This document shows positions 1 through 8,295 of a stretch of DNA of 64,000 bases, in pieces. This DNA comes from Paracoccus sp. S-4012 (GTDB lineage: Bacteria; Pseudomonadota; Alphaproteobacteria; Rhodobacterales; Rhodobacteraceae): assembly GCF_009674885.1 (NCBI RefSeq), contig NZ_WKKA01000001.1, positions 613,494 through 677,493 on the forward strand. Reading direction: 5' to 3'. The notes under the pieces are model-generated. The model worked only from the letters and a program-made list of their open reading frames with translations, did no database searches and had not been told where the DNA came from. Positions within the stretch are counted from its first letter, which is position 1, and each line of letters begins with the position of its first letter. The position numbers and the translations under genes are program-made.

Positions 1-741
1 GAAGAGCGCTGGCGCGATGTCGCGCAGGTGCTTCGTGACCCAGAGGCCCACGTCGGTCGCCCCCGCGACGATCGTGGCGTCGGGATGCTCCATCAGCGCC
101 GCGGCGAGGTCGTCCACGGAGCCCGGCAGGATCGCTCGGTCATGCTCGCGCGCTACCTCGACCCGCCGGCCGTCCCGCATCGCCGCGAGCGCCCTCGCAA
201 CCTCGTCGCGCCGCCGCATCAGCGCGTCGGCCTCCTGCCCGCCCGCGGAGGCCGCGGCCTCGGCCGCATCGAGGATCGGCCCGTAGCCGGTGCAGCGGCA
301 GAGGTTGCCCTGCAGCGCCCGCGCGACTTCCTCCCGCGAGGGGCGCGGGTTCGTCAGCCACAGCGCATAGAGCGCCATGACGATCCCCGGCGTGCAGAAG
401 CCGCATTGCGTGCCATGCGCCTCGACCATCGCCCGTTGCACCGGATGCAGCGAGCCGGAGCCGTCCGCGCCATGAAGCGCCTCGACGGTGACGGTGTGGC
501 AGCCGTCGCAGGCGGCGAGCGGGCGGATGCAGGCGTTCACCGGGTCGTAGCGCAGGACGCCCTCGTGGAGCCGTCCGACCAGCACGGTGCAGGCGCCGCA
601 GTCGCCTTCGGCGCAGCCCTCCTTGGTGCCGGTGAGGCGGCGGTTCACGCGCAGGAAGTCGAGCAGCATGTCGCGCGCGCCGCATTCGGTCAGCGTGACC
701 TCGTCGCCGTTCAGCAGGAAGCGGATGTGGTTGCGGGTCAT
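1..741 (-). CDS. xdhA: Xanthine dehydrogenase small subunit (partial, 3' end outside window)
   Basis: This subunit carries the two [2Fe-2S] clusters and the FAD site of the molybdenum enzyme that oxidises hypoxanthine and xanthine to urate. The minus-strand frame is open from the ATG at 741 to the window edge (247 codons). The ferredoxin-like cluster cysteines are visible in [11 protein letters not shown] (residues 42-51), and the second-cluster cysteines are C113, C116, C148 and C150 (QCGFC and NLCRC). The FAD-binding domain starts near residue 200 (VAGATDVG). Its ATG overlaps the puuD stop (ATGA), so it is the third gene of a uraH-puuD-xdhA operon. Identity is clear; only the N-terminal half is visible. 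Confidence 0.93.
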   Translation of the reverse strand, partial: MTRNHIRFLLNGDEVTLTECGARDMLLDFLRVNRRLTGTKEGCAEGDCGACTVLVGRLHEGVLRYDPVNACIRPLAACDGCHTVTVEALHGADGSGSLHPVQRAMVEAHGTQCGFCTPGIVMALYALWLTNPRPSREEVARALQGNLCRCTGYGPILDAAEAAASAGGQEADALMRRRDEVARALAAMRDGRRVEVAREHDRAILPGSVDDLAAALMEHPDATIVAGATDVGLWVTKHLRDIAPALF

Positions 742-1982
742 GGGCGGGCCTCTGCCATGCGGGCGCCTGCGGCGGCGCGATACCAGGCGCGGATTGCGGC
801 GCGTTCCTCCGGCTCCATGAAGCTCAGGTTGCCGGGGGGCATGGCGTCGGTCAGCCCGGCCTGCACGTAGATCTCACGCGCCGCCCGCGCGATCTGCGCG
901 TCGGTATCGAAGGCCAGATGTTTCGGCGCCACGGCAATCCCCTCCCAGCCCGGCTCGGCCGTGTGGCACATGCTGCAGCGGGCGGACAGCACGTCACGGA
1001 CCGCCTCGAACCCCTCGGCTTCGGCAAAGCGCGTCTCGGCCCGCGTCATGGCGCGGTCCTCCGCCGGCAGGCGCTCGGTCCCCGCCATGCTGAGCCAGAC
1101 GCAGGCGACAAACAAGCCCGCCGTCACGGCCCAAGTCCACCACGGCCTGCCCCGCCGGGCGTGCATGGTGTTGAAGAAATGCCGGATCGTCACGCCCATG
1201 AGGAACACGAGCGCCGCGATCACCCAGTTCCAGCGGCTCGCGAAGGCCAGCGGGTAGTGGTTCGACAGCATCAGGAACACGACCGGCAGCGTCAGGTAGT
1301 TGTTGTGAGTCGAGCGCAGCTTGGCGATGCGGCCGTATTTCGGGTCGGGCGCGCGGCCGGCCATGAGGTCGGCCACGACGATCTTCTGGTTCGGGATGAT
1401 GACCAGAAAGACGTTGGCGCTCATGATCGTGGCGGTGATCGCGCCCAGATGCAGCAGCGCCGCGCGGCCGGTGAAGACGCGGTCGTAGCCCCAGGCCAGC
1501 ACCACCAGCAGCACGAACAGCAGCAGCATCAGCGCGGTCGGGTTCCCGCCCAGCCGCGAGCGGCAGAGCGCGTCGTAGACCAGCCACCCCACGGCGAGCG
1601 ACCCCGCCGAGATCAGCACCGCCACCCAGACCGGCATGTCCCATTTCGCCGGGTCGATCAGGTAAAGCTCCGCCTGTGCCCAGTAGAGGACCGCGAGCAT
1701 GGCAAAGCCGCTGAGCCAGGTGGAATAGCTCTCCCACTTGAACCAGGTCAGGTGCTCGGGCAGGCGCTCGGGCGCGACGAGATACTTGGTGATGTGGTAG
1801 AAGCCGCCGCCATGGACCTGCCACTCCTCGCCATGCGCGCCTTTCGGCAGCCCCGGCGCCTTCTGCAGCGCGAGGTCGAGGGCGATGAAGTAGAAGGACG
1901 AGCCGATCCAGGCGATGGCGGTGACGACATGCAGCCAGCGGATCGCGAAAGCGGCCCAGTCATGCAGGATCACGGCGTCCAT
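738..1982 (-). CDS. puuD: Membrane-bound urate oxidase with C-terminal cytochrome c domain
   Basis: PuuD-type urate oxidases convert urate to 5-hydroxyisourate and pass electrons to their own cytochrome c domain rather than directly to oxygen. The 414-residue protein has a string of hydrophobic membrane segments over roughly residues 1-290, including the family-like N-terminus WLHVVTAIAWIGSSFYF. A soluble C-terminal domain follows with one heme site, CSMCH, at residues 336-340. Length and architecture match the family. The start overlaps the uraH stop and the stop overlaps the xdhA start, both as ATGA, indicating one transcript with translational coupling. The product of this reaction is the substrate of the upstream gene. 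Confidence 0.93.
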   Translation of the reverse strand: MDAVILHDWAAFAIRWLHVVTAIAWIGSSFYFIALDLALQKAPGLPKGAHGEEWQVHGGGFYHITKYLVAPERLPEHLTWFKWESYSTWLSGFAMLAVLYWAQAELYLIDPAKWDMPVWVAVLISAGSLAVGWLVYDALCRSRLGGNPTALMLLLFVLLVVLAWGYDRVFTGRAALLHLGAITATIMSANVFLVIIPNQKIVVADLMAGRAPDPKYGRIAKLRSTHNNYLTLPVVFLMLSNHYPLAFASRWNWVIAALVFLMGVTIRHFFNTMHARRGRPWWTWAVTAGLFVACVWLSMAGTERLPAEDRAMTRAETRFAEAEGFEAVRDVLSARCSMCHTAEPGWEGIAVAPKHLAFDTDAQIARAAREIYVQAGLTDAMPPGNLSFMEPEERAAIRAWYRAAAGARMAEARP

Positions 1983-2335
1983 CAGCTGCCCCGATAGGTC
2001 GAGTAGCCGAAGGGCGAGACCAGCAGCGGCACATGGTAGTGCGCCGCCTCGGCCATGCCGAAGCGGATCGGCACCTCGCCCAGAAAGCGCGGCTCGGTTC
2101 CGGCGATTCCCTCGGCCGCGAGCCAGTCGCCGACATGGAAGGTCAGTTCATAGGTGCCGGGGGTGAAACGCTCGGCTGGCAGGATCGGCGTATCGGTGCG
2201 CCCGTCGCCGTTCGTGACGACGCGGGCAATCGCCTCGCGCGTGCCGTCCCGCAGCCGATGAAGCGTGATCGCCATCCCCGCCGCGGGCCGTCCCCGCGCG
2301 GTGTCAAGAACATGCGTGGTCAGCCAGCCCGTCAT
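1982..2335 (-). CDS. uraH: 5-hydroxyisourate hydrolase (transthyretin-like)
   Basis: UraH hydrolyses 5-hydroxyisourate made by urate oxidase, one step towards allantoin. The 117-residue protein has the family N-terminus LTTHVLDTARGRPA and the C-terminal tetrapeptide block YSTYRGS, close to the YRGS signature of 5-hydroxyisourate hydrolases. I chose the ATG at 2335 because the family begins right before LTTHVLD; the longer open frame upstream has no resemblance to anything and opposes a real gene. It is the first gene of the operon, and its promoter should lie in the 189-bp gap shared with the divergent gene at 2525. Confidence 0.93.
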   Translation of the reverse strand: MTGWLTTHVLDTARGRPAAGMAITLHRLRDGTREAIARVVTNGDGRTDTPILPAERFTPGTYELTFHVGDWLAAEGIAGTEPRFLGEVPIRFGMAEAAHYHVPLLVSPFGYSTYRGS

Positions 2336-2524
2336 CCAGTCCCTCCCCCTCTGCCGGCTCCGGCGCCGGTTCGTCCGCGGCGCATACTGGACCAGCAGGA
2401 GCGGGTTCGGATAGGGGGGGCGAGAGAAGATCGCGACGTCGGCGCCTGCGGATGTCAGCCTTGCCCGGCCCGGCGCGATCAGCCAAGACGCGGTCTCGAT
2501 CCGGACCCGGAGGTTGGAGGCGGC

Positions 2525-3361
2525 ATGCGTCAGGTCATCCTGCATATCGGTCTGCACAAGACCGGGACCAGTTCCCTCCAGCAGTTCCTCTGCGACAATC
2601 GCGACGCCCTGGCCGGGCAGGGCTGGTTCTACAAAGCGCCTTGGCAGGGCTGGCCCAACCAGAATCCGCTGGTCAAGGGGTTTCAGAGCCCGGATACGAT
2701 CGAGGGCGGGCGCCGGGGGATAGCCATGCTGATGGAGGAGGCGGGCGACCGCAACATCCTCATCAGCTCGGAGCTGCTGGTGGAATGGCCGACCGACATC
2801 GACGCCTTCCTTGCATGCTTCGAGGGGTGCGAGTTCCACGCCTACGCCTATCTGCGCCATCCCTGCGACATCGTGATCTCGGCCTATAACGAGGTCATCA
2901 AGTCTGCCGGCTCGACCTATTCCCGACCGCTGAACGAGGCGCCCTATCCCTATGCCTCCGACCCGACGCAGCTTCTCAGGCCCTGGATCGGGCGGGTGCC
3001 GCTGACGCTCGCGCCGTTCGACCGGGCGCAATGGTCCGGCGGCGCGATGTCCAGCGACTTCCTGACCATGATCGGCATCGACCCTGCAAGCTGCCGGGAG
3101 CCCGAGCGCCGGAGCAACGAAAGCCTGCCGCAGCTGATGGTCGAGGTGCTGCGCGGCGCCAACGCACTGGGCCTCGCACCCGAGGCGCGCGAGGGGTTCG
3201 TTGCCCATCTGCAGGGCCTGGACTGGCCGCCCTCGGGCTATCCGCTGACGGCCGGGACCATGGAGGTCCTGTTCTCCAACATGCGGCGTGGCGTGGAGGT
3301 GCTGCGACCGTTTCTGCGCCAAGGCTTCGACGAGTCGTTCCTGTTCGTCCCGCGGCCATAA
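2525..3361 (+). CDS. Sulfotransferase-like protein
   Basis: The 278-residue protein begins with a phosphate-binding loop typical of PAPS-dependent sulfotransferases and their relatives (HIGLHKTGTSSLQ, residues 7-19). A second typical block, YAYLRHPCDIVISAY, lies near residue 120; in the family this arginine/serine region contacts the 3'-phosphate of the sulfate donor. No membrane segment is evident. The ATG at 2525 is chosen because the P-loop must lie near the N-terminus; the frame is open further upstream but there it overlaps uraH on the other strand. The acceptor substrate cannot be told from sequence. It stands alone between the purine operon and the accessory DNA. Confidence 0.75.
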   Translation: MRQVILHIGLHKTGTSSLQQFLCDNRDALAGQGWFYKAPWQGWPNQNPLVKGFQSPDTIEGGRRGIAMLMEEAGDRNILISSELLVEWPTDIDAFLACFEGCEFHAYAYLRHPCDIVISAYNEVIKSAGSTYSRPLNEAPYPYASDPTQLLRPWIGRVPLTLAPFDRAQWSGGAMSSDFLTMIGIDPASCREPERRSNESLPQLMVEVLRGANALGLAPEAREGFVAHLQGLDWPPSGYPLTAGTMEVLFSNMRRGVEVLRPFLRQGFDESFLFVPRP

Positions 3362-4298
3362 GGCGCCGGCCGCGCTTCCTTCGGGCCAGCCTTTAGCTCG
3401 CAGGACCGCGATATGCTGGTGCCCGCTGACCACGCAGGTGACGACGGGCGTCGAGCTGGAAACGACGCTCGACGGCCTGCCGCCACCATACATCGCTGCT
3501 GAAGACCTGCCGATAGCAGGACCGCGAGATGCGACAGCACTGAACAGGCGTAGATCGCGCCGAAGCTTTTGGCGGACCGCTGCGCGGGCAGGAGCGCGGT
3601 GGTCGTGAGCACCGGAGCCCATGGCCCTAAGGCAGCGCAGCGCATCCGGAGTGAGCTTGAGGCGCGGACCTCCGAAGATTTCGCAACGCTGCGAGTGGCG
3701 GCAGCGTGACAGGGTCTTCCGCTTGGACCCCGGCCGAGCGCGGCCGCATCCTGAGCGAGAAAAGAGCGAAGGCGGAGGGTAAGAAGCCCGACTACTGGCG
3801 GACGGCGCTTAACTTGCCCAGTGCACCGCGACGAATGACCTCACGCTCCCCGAGGTCAAAACAGCAAGGGCTGTTTTCGAAACATTCGAACGGCGTCCCG
3901 TGAGGCGTCCCGCATGACCAAGCCATTTAGGTCGGTCTGTTGTGCGGCCAGAGGAAGCGTGCGGGTTGGCGTCACGACAGAACCGAGCAAGTTGCACATT
4001 GCACGGGAACGAGGGCCGAGGGGTTCCGCTGACCACCGAGGGGATGCCACCGTGGTCAGATAGCCCCCGAGGGTTTCGCCGGGGACCGAGGGGCGCGACC
4101 GGGGACCCCCCTTGTCCGTGAGGTTCTGTCGAGTCTTTGACCTGGCCCGCGACCTGACCGGGCGAGTGGTGGCAAGGAACCGCACACCCGTTAGCACGGT
4201 GCAATTGATCTTTCTCACTGGTCTTTGGAAAACGCCCGTCCTGTCGAAGATCGTTCCCAAGGGTCCATCTTCAAGAATTAGCAGAAGGAAGGAAAGAC
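3362..4298. other. Gene-poor stretch left of the first integrase
   Basis: About 0.9 kb without a convincing gene. A 65-codon frame at 3706-3903 (plus) has a plausible hydrophilic start, but nothing recognisable and no clear ribosome site. Other frames here are short and unlike known proteins. It may be degraded DNA at the junction between backbone and integrated element. Confidence 0.4.
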
Positions 4299-4312
4299 TG
4301 GTGGAGCCAAGG
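4299..4312. repeat. Candidate left attachment-site repeat (14 bp)
   Basis: TGGTGGAGCCAAGG occurs here, 148 bp upstream of the integrase start, and again at 31135-31148 just before the second integrase. Read on the minus strand it is CCTTGGCTCCACCA, which looks like the last bases of a tRNA gene (acceptor strand, discriminator A and CCA). P4-family integrases commonly use tRNA 3' ends. A 14-bp match alone can occur by chance in 64 kb; position is the main support. Confidence 0.4.
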
Positions 4313-4460
4313 TCCACGGATCGGAGGTTCGCGGTAGTCCGCGGTTGTCCTATAACCCCTTGGTATAGCTCTAAGCTAACCTCGTCGTCGTCCGCCGGCT
4401 TCCGCTTGCCTCCCCGTGCATCCACGTTACAGTGGGGGAAGGGATGGCGGATGGGAAGGT

Positions 4461-5633
4461 ATGGTTTCCTCTAGCGCGCGCAGGCCGGAGAAGGCGCTGA
4501 CGGCCGTCGCGGTCCGGACGGCCAGCAAGCCCGGCAAATATTTCGACGGCCATGGCCTCTACCTCCGCGTTGAGCCGAACGGCACCAAGTTCTGGGTGCA
4601 GCGGATCGTGATCCAAGGCAAGAGGCGGGAACTCGGGCTGGGCAGCGCCTCACTCGTGCCGCTGGCGGAGGCTAGGGAGAAGGCGCTGGGCAACCGCAAG
4701 CTGGCGCGGGAGGGCGGCGACCCTCTGGCCGCGCGTCGCGAGCGGCAGGAGGTGCTGAGCTTCGAAGCCGCGAGCCGGCGCGTGCACGAACTGCACCTGC
4801 CCACGTGGCGCAACGAGAAGCATGGACGCGACTTCATCTCGTCGCTTGAAAGCTACGCCTTCCCGCTGATCGGCAAGATGCCTGTATCGAACATCGCAGC
4901 GGCCGACGTGCTGCGCGTGCTAATGCCCATCTGGACGGCCAAACCGGAAACGGCACGGCGCGTGCGCCAGCGGATTGGCACGGTGCTGAAGTGGGCCGTG
5001 GCGCAGGGGTGGCGCCAAGACAATCCCGCCGACAGCATCACGCAGGCGCTCCCAAAGGTCGCCAAGTCACAGGTCCATCGCAAGTCTCTGCCCTATGCCG
5101 AAGTGGCCGACTGCCTGACGGCTGTGCGTCAGTCGCGCGCCATGACGTCGACGAAGCTGGCGGTTGAGTTCTTGGTGCTGACGGCGGCTCGCTCGGGGGA
5201 GGTGCGCGAGGCGGTTTGGGAGGAGGTGGACGATGAGAAGGCGCTGTGGGTGATTCCGGCCGCCCGCATGAAGGCCAAGCGGGCGCACCGCGTGCCACTG
5301 TCGCCAGAAGCCTTGACCATCCTGCGCGAGGCCCGCGCGTTTGGGGACGGGTCGTCGCTTATCTTTCCCGGCTCACGCTACGGCGTGCCCCTGTCGGACA
5401 TGACCTTGTCGAAGCTGGTGAAGGAACTGGGATTCGACGCCGACGTGCACGGCTTTCGCACGTCGTTCCGGACATGGGTTCAGGAACAGACCGAATACCC
5501 GCGGGAGCTTGCGGAGGCGGCGCTGGCGCACAGCGTCGGAGATGCCGTCGAGCAGGCCTACGCTCGCTCGGACCTGCTTGATCGCCGGCGAGCAATGATG
5601 GAGGCTTGGAGCGCGTATTTGCAGACCCGGTGA
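4461..5633 (+). CDS. P4-type tyrosine site-specific integrase
   Basis: This recombinase would integrate and excise the element beginning here. The 390-residue protein has the DUF4102-like N-terminal arm-binding region (FDGHGLYLRVEPNGTKFW), a central helical core-binding domain, and the full catalytic set: R244 (ARSGEVRE), H330 and R333 (HGFRTSFR), H357 (LAHSVG) and the nucleophile Y367 (QAYARSD). The ATG at 4461 gives the usual family length; an ATG 45 bases upstream adds 15 unlikely residues. The next gene starts 3 bases after the stop, so they are probably co-transcribed. It appears intact. Confidence 0.93.
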   Translation: MVSSSARRPEKALTAVAVRTASKPGKYFDGHGLYLRVEPNGTKFWVQRIVIQGKRRELGLGSASLVPLAEAREKALGNRKLAREGGDPLAARRERQEVLSFEAASRRVHELHLPTWRNEKHGRDFISSLESYAFPLIGKMPVSNIAAADVLRVLMPIWTAKPETARRVRQRIGTVLKWAVAQGWRQDNPADSITQALPKVAKSQVHRKSLPYAEVADCLTAVRQSRAMTSTKLAVEFLVLTAARSGEVREAVWEEVDDEKALWVIPAARMKAKRAHRVPLSPEALTILREARAFGDGSSLIFPGSRYGVPLSDMTLSKLVKELGFDADVHGFRTSFRTWVQEQTEYPRELAEAALAHSVGDAVEQAYARSDLLDRRRAMMEAWSAYLQTR

Positions 5634-5636
5634 CAG

Positions 5637-6674
5637 ATGGCCAAGACGACCCAGCAACGAAAACGCGAGAAGAGTTCCCCTCCATCGACCACGGGCAGCA
5701 AACGCGCCGTCCACGGAACGTCCTTTCGCAGTTTGGCCTGGGATGCCTTCGATCCAGCCGCGGTAATCAAAGTGCTCCTCAGCGAAGAGCCGACATTCCC
5801 GTTTCATCGGGAGGTTCTGTTGTATGCGCTAGGTGCTTGGGTCACCGCGCCGGGCGACGACGGCATGCGCAAGCACGCGATCCGTATGGCTGTGCGCCTG
5901 CGCGTTGCTGACGCGGAACGAGCGGTCCTAGAAAGGAGCGAAAGTGAACGTCCGAAATGCGATGCGCGCATCCGCCGAGAAGAAATCGGCCATGACTTCA
6001 TCAGTCAGATATATTACGGCATTGGCGGTGCCCGCGAATTAGATGAAAGCTCTACAGAATCGTACAAGAAAAAGTTTAACAAGAGCTACATCAAGGCCAA
6101 TGACACGTTCCTGCGCATGCTGCATTTGGCGCGCCATAGCTTTATAAGTAAAGGAACAGATGTCGCCCCGCCTGGCATGGATAGGTACCACAAATTTATC
6201 GAAAACGTCGATCGGCTTCACCGAAAGCCCGGCGACGCAGCCCGGAGGCGGAAGGCAGGCAAGAAGCACTATTACAAATTTCTTAAACAAGATACTATCG
6301 AACGCGAATACGGCAAGATGCCGCAGGCCACATTGGCTTACGCCGCATCTCTGACTCGAATGGACGGCGAGTTCAGCAATCGATCACTGGACGGCGCAGA
6401 AACGTTGCTCGACAGATTTCTGGAGCCGAGACTTGGTGCACCAGAGAATTTGCATCTAATCTTATCGCGCTGGTTGCGACATGCTGCATTTGTGCGAGAT
6501 AACATCCTTCCGATGATCCCTCACGAGAAATTCGACCTGTCCCTTTGGAGTCTCGACAACAGCTCTTCCGCGGCGACGTTCGTTTCGCAGCTCAATAACA
6601 AATTGCTAAAGCCGTCCAAGCCAAGCGTTTCAGCGGCCGAGCTCGACATTCTACGTCGTTTTATACCCGGGTAG
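5637..6674 (+). CDS. Hypothetical protein cotranscribed with the integrase
   Basis: I do not recognise this 345-residue protein. It has a lysine/arginine-rich N-terminus (about residues 1-25), no signal peptide and no membrane segment. The middle is very basic and rich in Lys, Arg and Tyr, for example RRRKAGKKHYYKFLKQD near residue 205, which suggests nucleic-acid contact. The ATG lies 3 bases after the integrase stop, so the two are likely translated from one message. It could be a recombination accessory factor or cargo; nothing in the sequence decides. Base composition of the middle part is visibly less GC-rich than the backbone. Confidence 0.7.
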   Translation: MAKTTQQRKREKSSPPSTTGSKRAVHGTSFRSLAWDAFDPAAVIKVLLSEEPTFPFHREVLLYALGAWVTAPGDDGMRKHAIRMAVRLRVADAERAVLERSESERPKCDARIRREEIGHDFISQIYYGIGGARELDESSTESYKKKFNKSYIKANDTFLRMLHLARHSFISKGTDVAPPGMDRYHKFIENVDRLHRKPGDAARRRKAGKKHYYKFLKQDTIEREYGKMPQATLAYAASLTRMDGEFSNRSLDGAETLLDRFLEPRLGAPENLHLILSRWLRHAAFVRDNILPMIPHEKFDLSLWSLDNSSSAATFVSQLNNKLLKPSKPSVSAAELDILRRFIPG

Positions 6675-7063
6675 GCCGCCAGCTGGCCACGAAAGTGGCT
6701 CTTACACAGCCCGATTTCGCCTGACCCCCGGCCCACCAACCAGCGCCCTGTCGGCTTCTCCGACCTGCGTCGCAGCCAGGCTGGTGGAGGGGCATGTAAG
6801 TAGCGGCGGCGTCTTGCCGCGTTTCTCCGGATTCCTCCAGTCCCATAACGACCGGGCCCACCCTCTCGGATTCGTCAAATCCGAGACACTCCATCCGCCC
6901 TACATCTCCGATGATGATGCATCCCGCGAGAAGCGGATTTACTGAATCCGTTGTCTGAGCTGTTCAAGCCGCCCGGATTCAGCCATTCCATAGGCTGTCA
7001 CGCCCGAAAGAGGGCGATTTCCAGAAATTGTAAAGGGTGCCGTCAGCAATTGTGAGGCACAAA
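6675..7063. other. Intergenic region upstream of alpA
   Basis: About 390 bases with no credible gene. It separates the integrase pair from the alpA-rep pair and probably holds the latter's promoter. I see no clear terminator or consensus promoter. Confidence 0.4.
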
Positions 7064-7282
7064 ATGACAAACGACTTCCGAGCCACCGACGGCGATCGCC
7101 TTCTTCGATTGAAGGAGATCATCGGTCCTGGTGGGCTGCTACCGGTCAGCCGCTCCACCTACTACGCCCTCGTCGCAGCCGGCGAGCTTCCGAAGCCGAT
7201 CAAGCTGGGCGCCCGTATCAGCGCGTGGCGTCGAGCAGACATCCTCGCCTACATCGAGCGTGCGGGTGTTACCAATGACTAA
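7064..7282 (+). CDS. AlpA-family helix-turn-helix regulator / excisionase-like
   Basis: The 72-residue protein matches small AlpA/MerR-like winged HTH proteins of prophages and integrative elements: RLLRLKEII near the N-terminus, then SRSTYYALVAAGELPKPIKLG (recognition-helix region) and WRRADILAYIE at the end. In relatives these activate integrase transcription or act as excision directionality factors. I preferred the ATG at 7064 over a GTG at 7037 because GAGG lies at the right distance upstream. It overlaps the next gene by 8 bases, which suggests translational coupling with the probable replication protein. Confidence 0.85.
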   Translation: MTNDFRATDGDRLLRLKEIIGPGGLLPVSRSTYYALVAAGELPKPIKLGARISAWRRADILAYIERAGVTND

Positions 7283-8078
7283 GTGGCGCAAACACACCCA
7301 GGCGCAGACCGCAGCAGACGACCTCGTCAAACGGTTACGCAAAATTGGGGATCCGCAAGCGAAGCAACTGGCGAAGAACCTGTCGCGATGCCGCGAAGAC
7401 GATCCATGTGGCTCGCTGGCGTGTCGTCTTTGTCGGGAACAAGTGCAAGGGGAGTTCATCGAGGCGGCCTTCCGTCTCTGGGGAGAGGAGTCGTTTGTCA
7501 CGGCACTGACGATCATTTCCCGGAACGGGATCGTGGAAGAAGGCCATCTCGACGGATTCGATTTGAACGCCCTCGTCCGTCGCGATCGGGTTCGTCTTAA
7601 ACGGTTGCTGCCCGAGGGGACGGAGGCGCTGGGTTTCGTGGACGTCTCGCTCAACACTTTCGACAACGCCAATCCGCACTGGTGCTTCCACTGGCACATT
7701 TGTGTCCGCGGGGAGCTCGGGAAGGCTGAGTTGAGACGACTTCGTAGTTCGTACCGCCATGACGAGAGCGCGGGGATCTATCGCGCAGTTCGCGCCGAAG
7801 TGATCGGGACCGACGAACTTCGGTCTGTCGCTGGTTACTGCGTCAAGGGCGATTTCAAGCGCAGGTCGGGTTTCCTGGCGACGCCTCGGTCGGGGCGAAA
7901 TCCCTATCGTGACCATCGCGAGCAGAGCTTGTCAAAGCGTGAGGCGGTCGAGTTGGCTTTGGCCATGGGGAACTACGAGGTCTTGGCGCCACTGATGGCA
8001 ATCAGCCTAAAACGCAAGCGCGTCAATTGGCCACTGGCCATCAGGCTTCAGCATATCGGCGCCCGGGTTTCGGGGTGA
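7275..8078 (+). CDS. Probable HUH-type replication initiator (Rep)
   Basis: HUH endonucleases nick one strand at an origin through a tyrosine. This 267-residue protein has the parts of a small Rep: a cysteine cluster that may bind zinc (C39, C45, C50, C53), a metal-binding HUH motif at H139-W140-H141 (FHWHICV) and a YxxK motif with Y188 and K191 (GYCVKGD), in the order seen in rolling-circle Rep proteins. The frame is open further upstream but there it overlaps alpA; the ATG at 7275 overlaps alpA by 8 bases. A perfect 8-bp inverted repeat starts 16 bases after the stop. Family assignment is by motif only; I cannot name a specific Rep family. Confidence 0.62.
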   Translation: MTKWRKHTQAQTAADDLVKRLRKIGDPQAKQLAKNLSRCREDDPCGSLACRLCREQVQGEFIEAAFRLWGEESFVTALTIISRNGIVEEGHLDGFDLNALVRRDRVRLKRLLPEGTEALGFVDVSLNTFDNANPHWCFHWHICVRGELGKAELRRLRSSYRHDESAGIYRAVRAEVIGTDELRSVAGYCVKGDFKRRSGFLATPRSGRNPYRDHREQSLSKREAVELALAMGNYEVLAPLMAISLKRKRVNWPLAIRLQHIGARVSG

Positions 8079-8093
8079 TGTGACAACACGATC

Positions 8094-8125
8094 GGTGACC
8101 GGGCTTGTGTTCAGGTTCGGTCACC
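8094..8125. repeat. Stem-loop just downstream of rep (possible nick site or terminator)
   Basis: GGTGACCG at 8094-8101 and CGGTCACC at 8118-8125 are perfect inverted repeats around a 16-base loop, with possible G-T pairs extending into the loop. No T-run follows, which argues against a simple intrinsic terminator. Its position right after a probable HUH Rep gene makes it a candidate origin hairpin; this is inference. Confidence 0.5.
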
Positions 8126-8295
8126 AAAACCTCGATCCTTGCCGTCTAGAGGCCATGTAGACGCCTCATGACTGCTTGAATCGGGAAATCGAAAGCAAAC
8201 TGCAGCCCGCTAAGTCAGTGACAGTCGACGACACGCACTGTGCGTCAAATCCGGTGAGGCGGGTGAGGCACCCAATCACAAAGGAACTCTAAACG

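Noticed and set aside
28..870. 280-codon plus-strand frame over the xdhA/puuD junction
   Set aside because: It is arginine/alanine-rich without any domain and opposes two clearly recognised genes.
2336..3622. Upstream extension of the uraH frame to a 546-codon ORF
   Set aside because: uraH homology begins exactly at the ATG at 2335; the rest opposes the sulfotransferase-like gene and has no likeness to known proteins.
3706..3903. 65-codon ORF left of the first integrase
   Set aside because: Hydrophilic start but no family, no convincing ribosome site and no neighbour that supports it; kept only as part of the gene-poor stretch.
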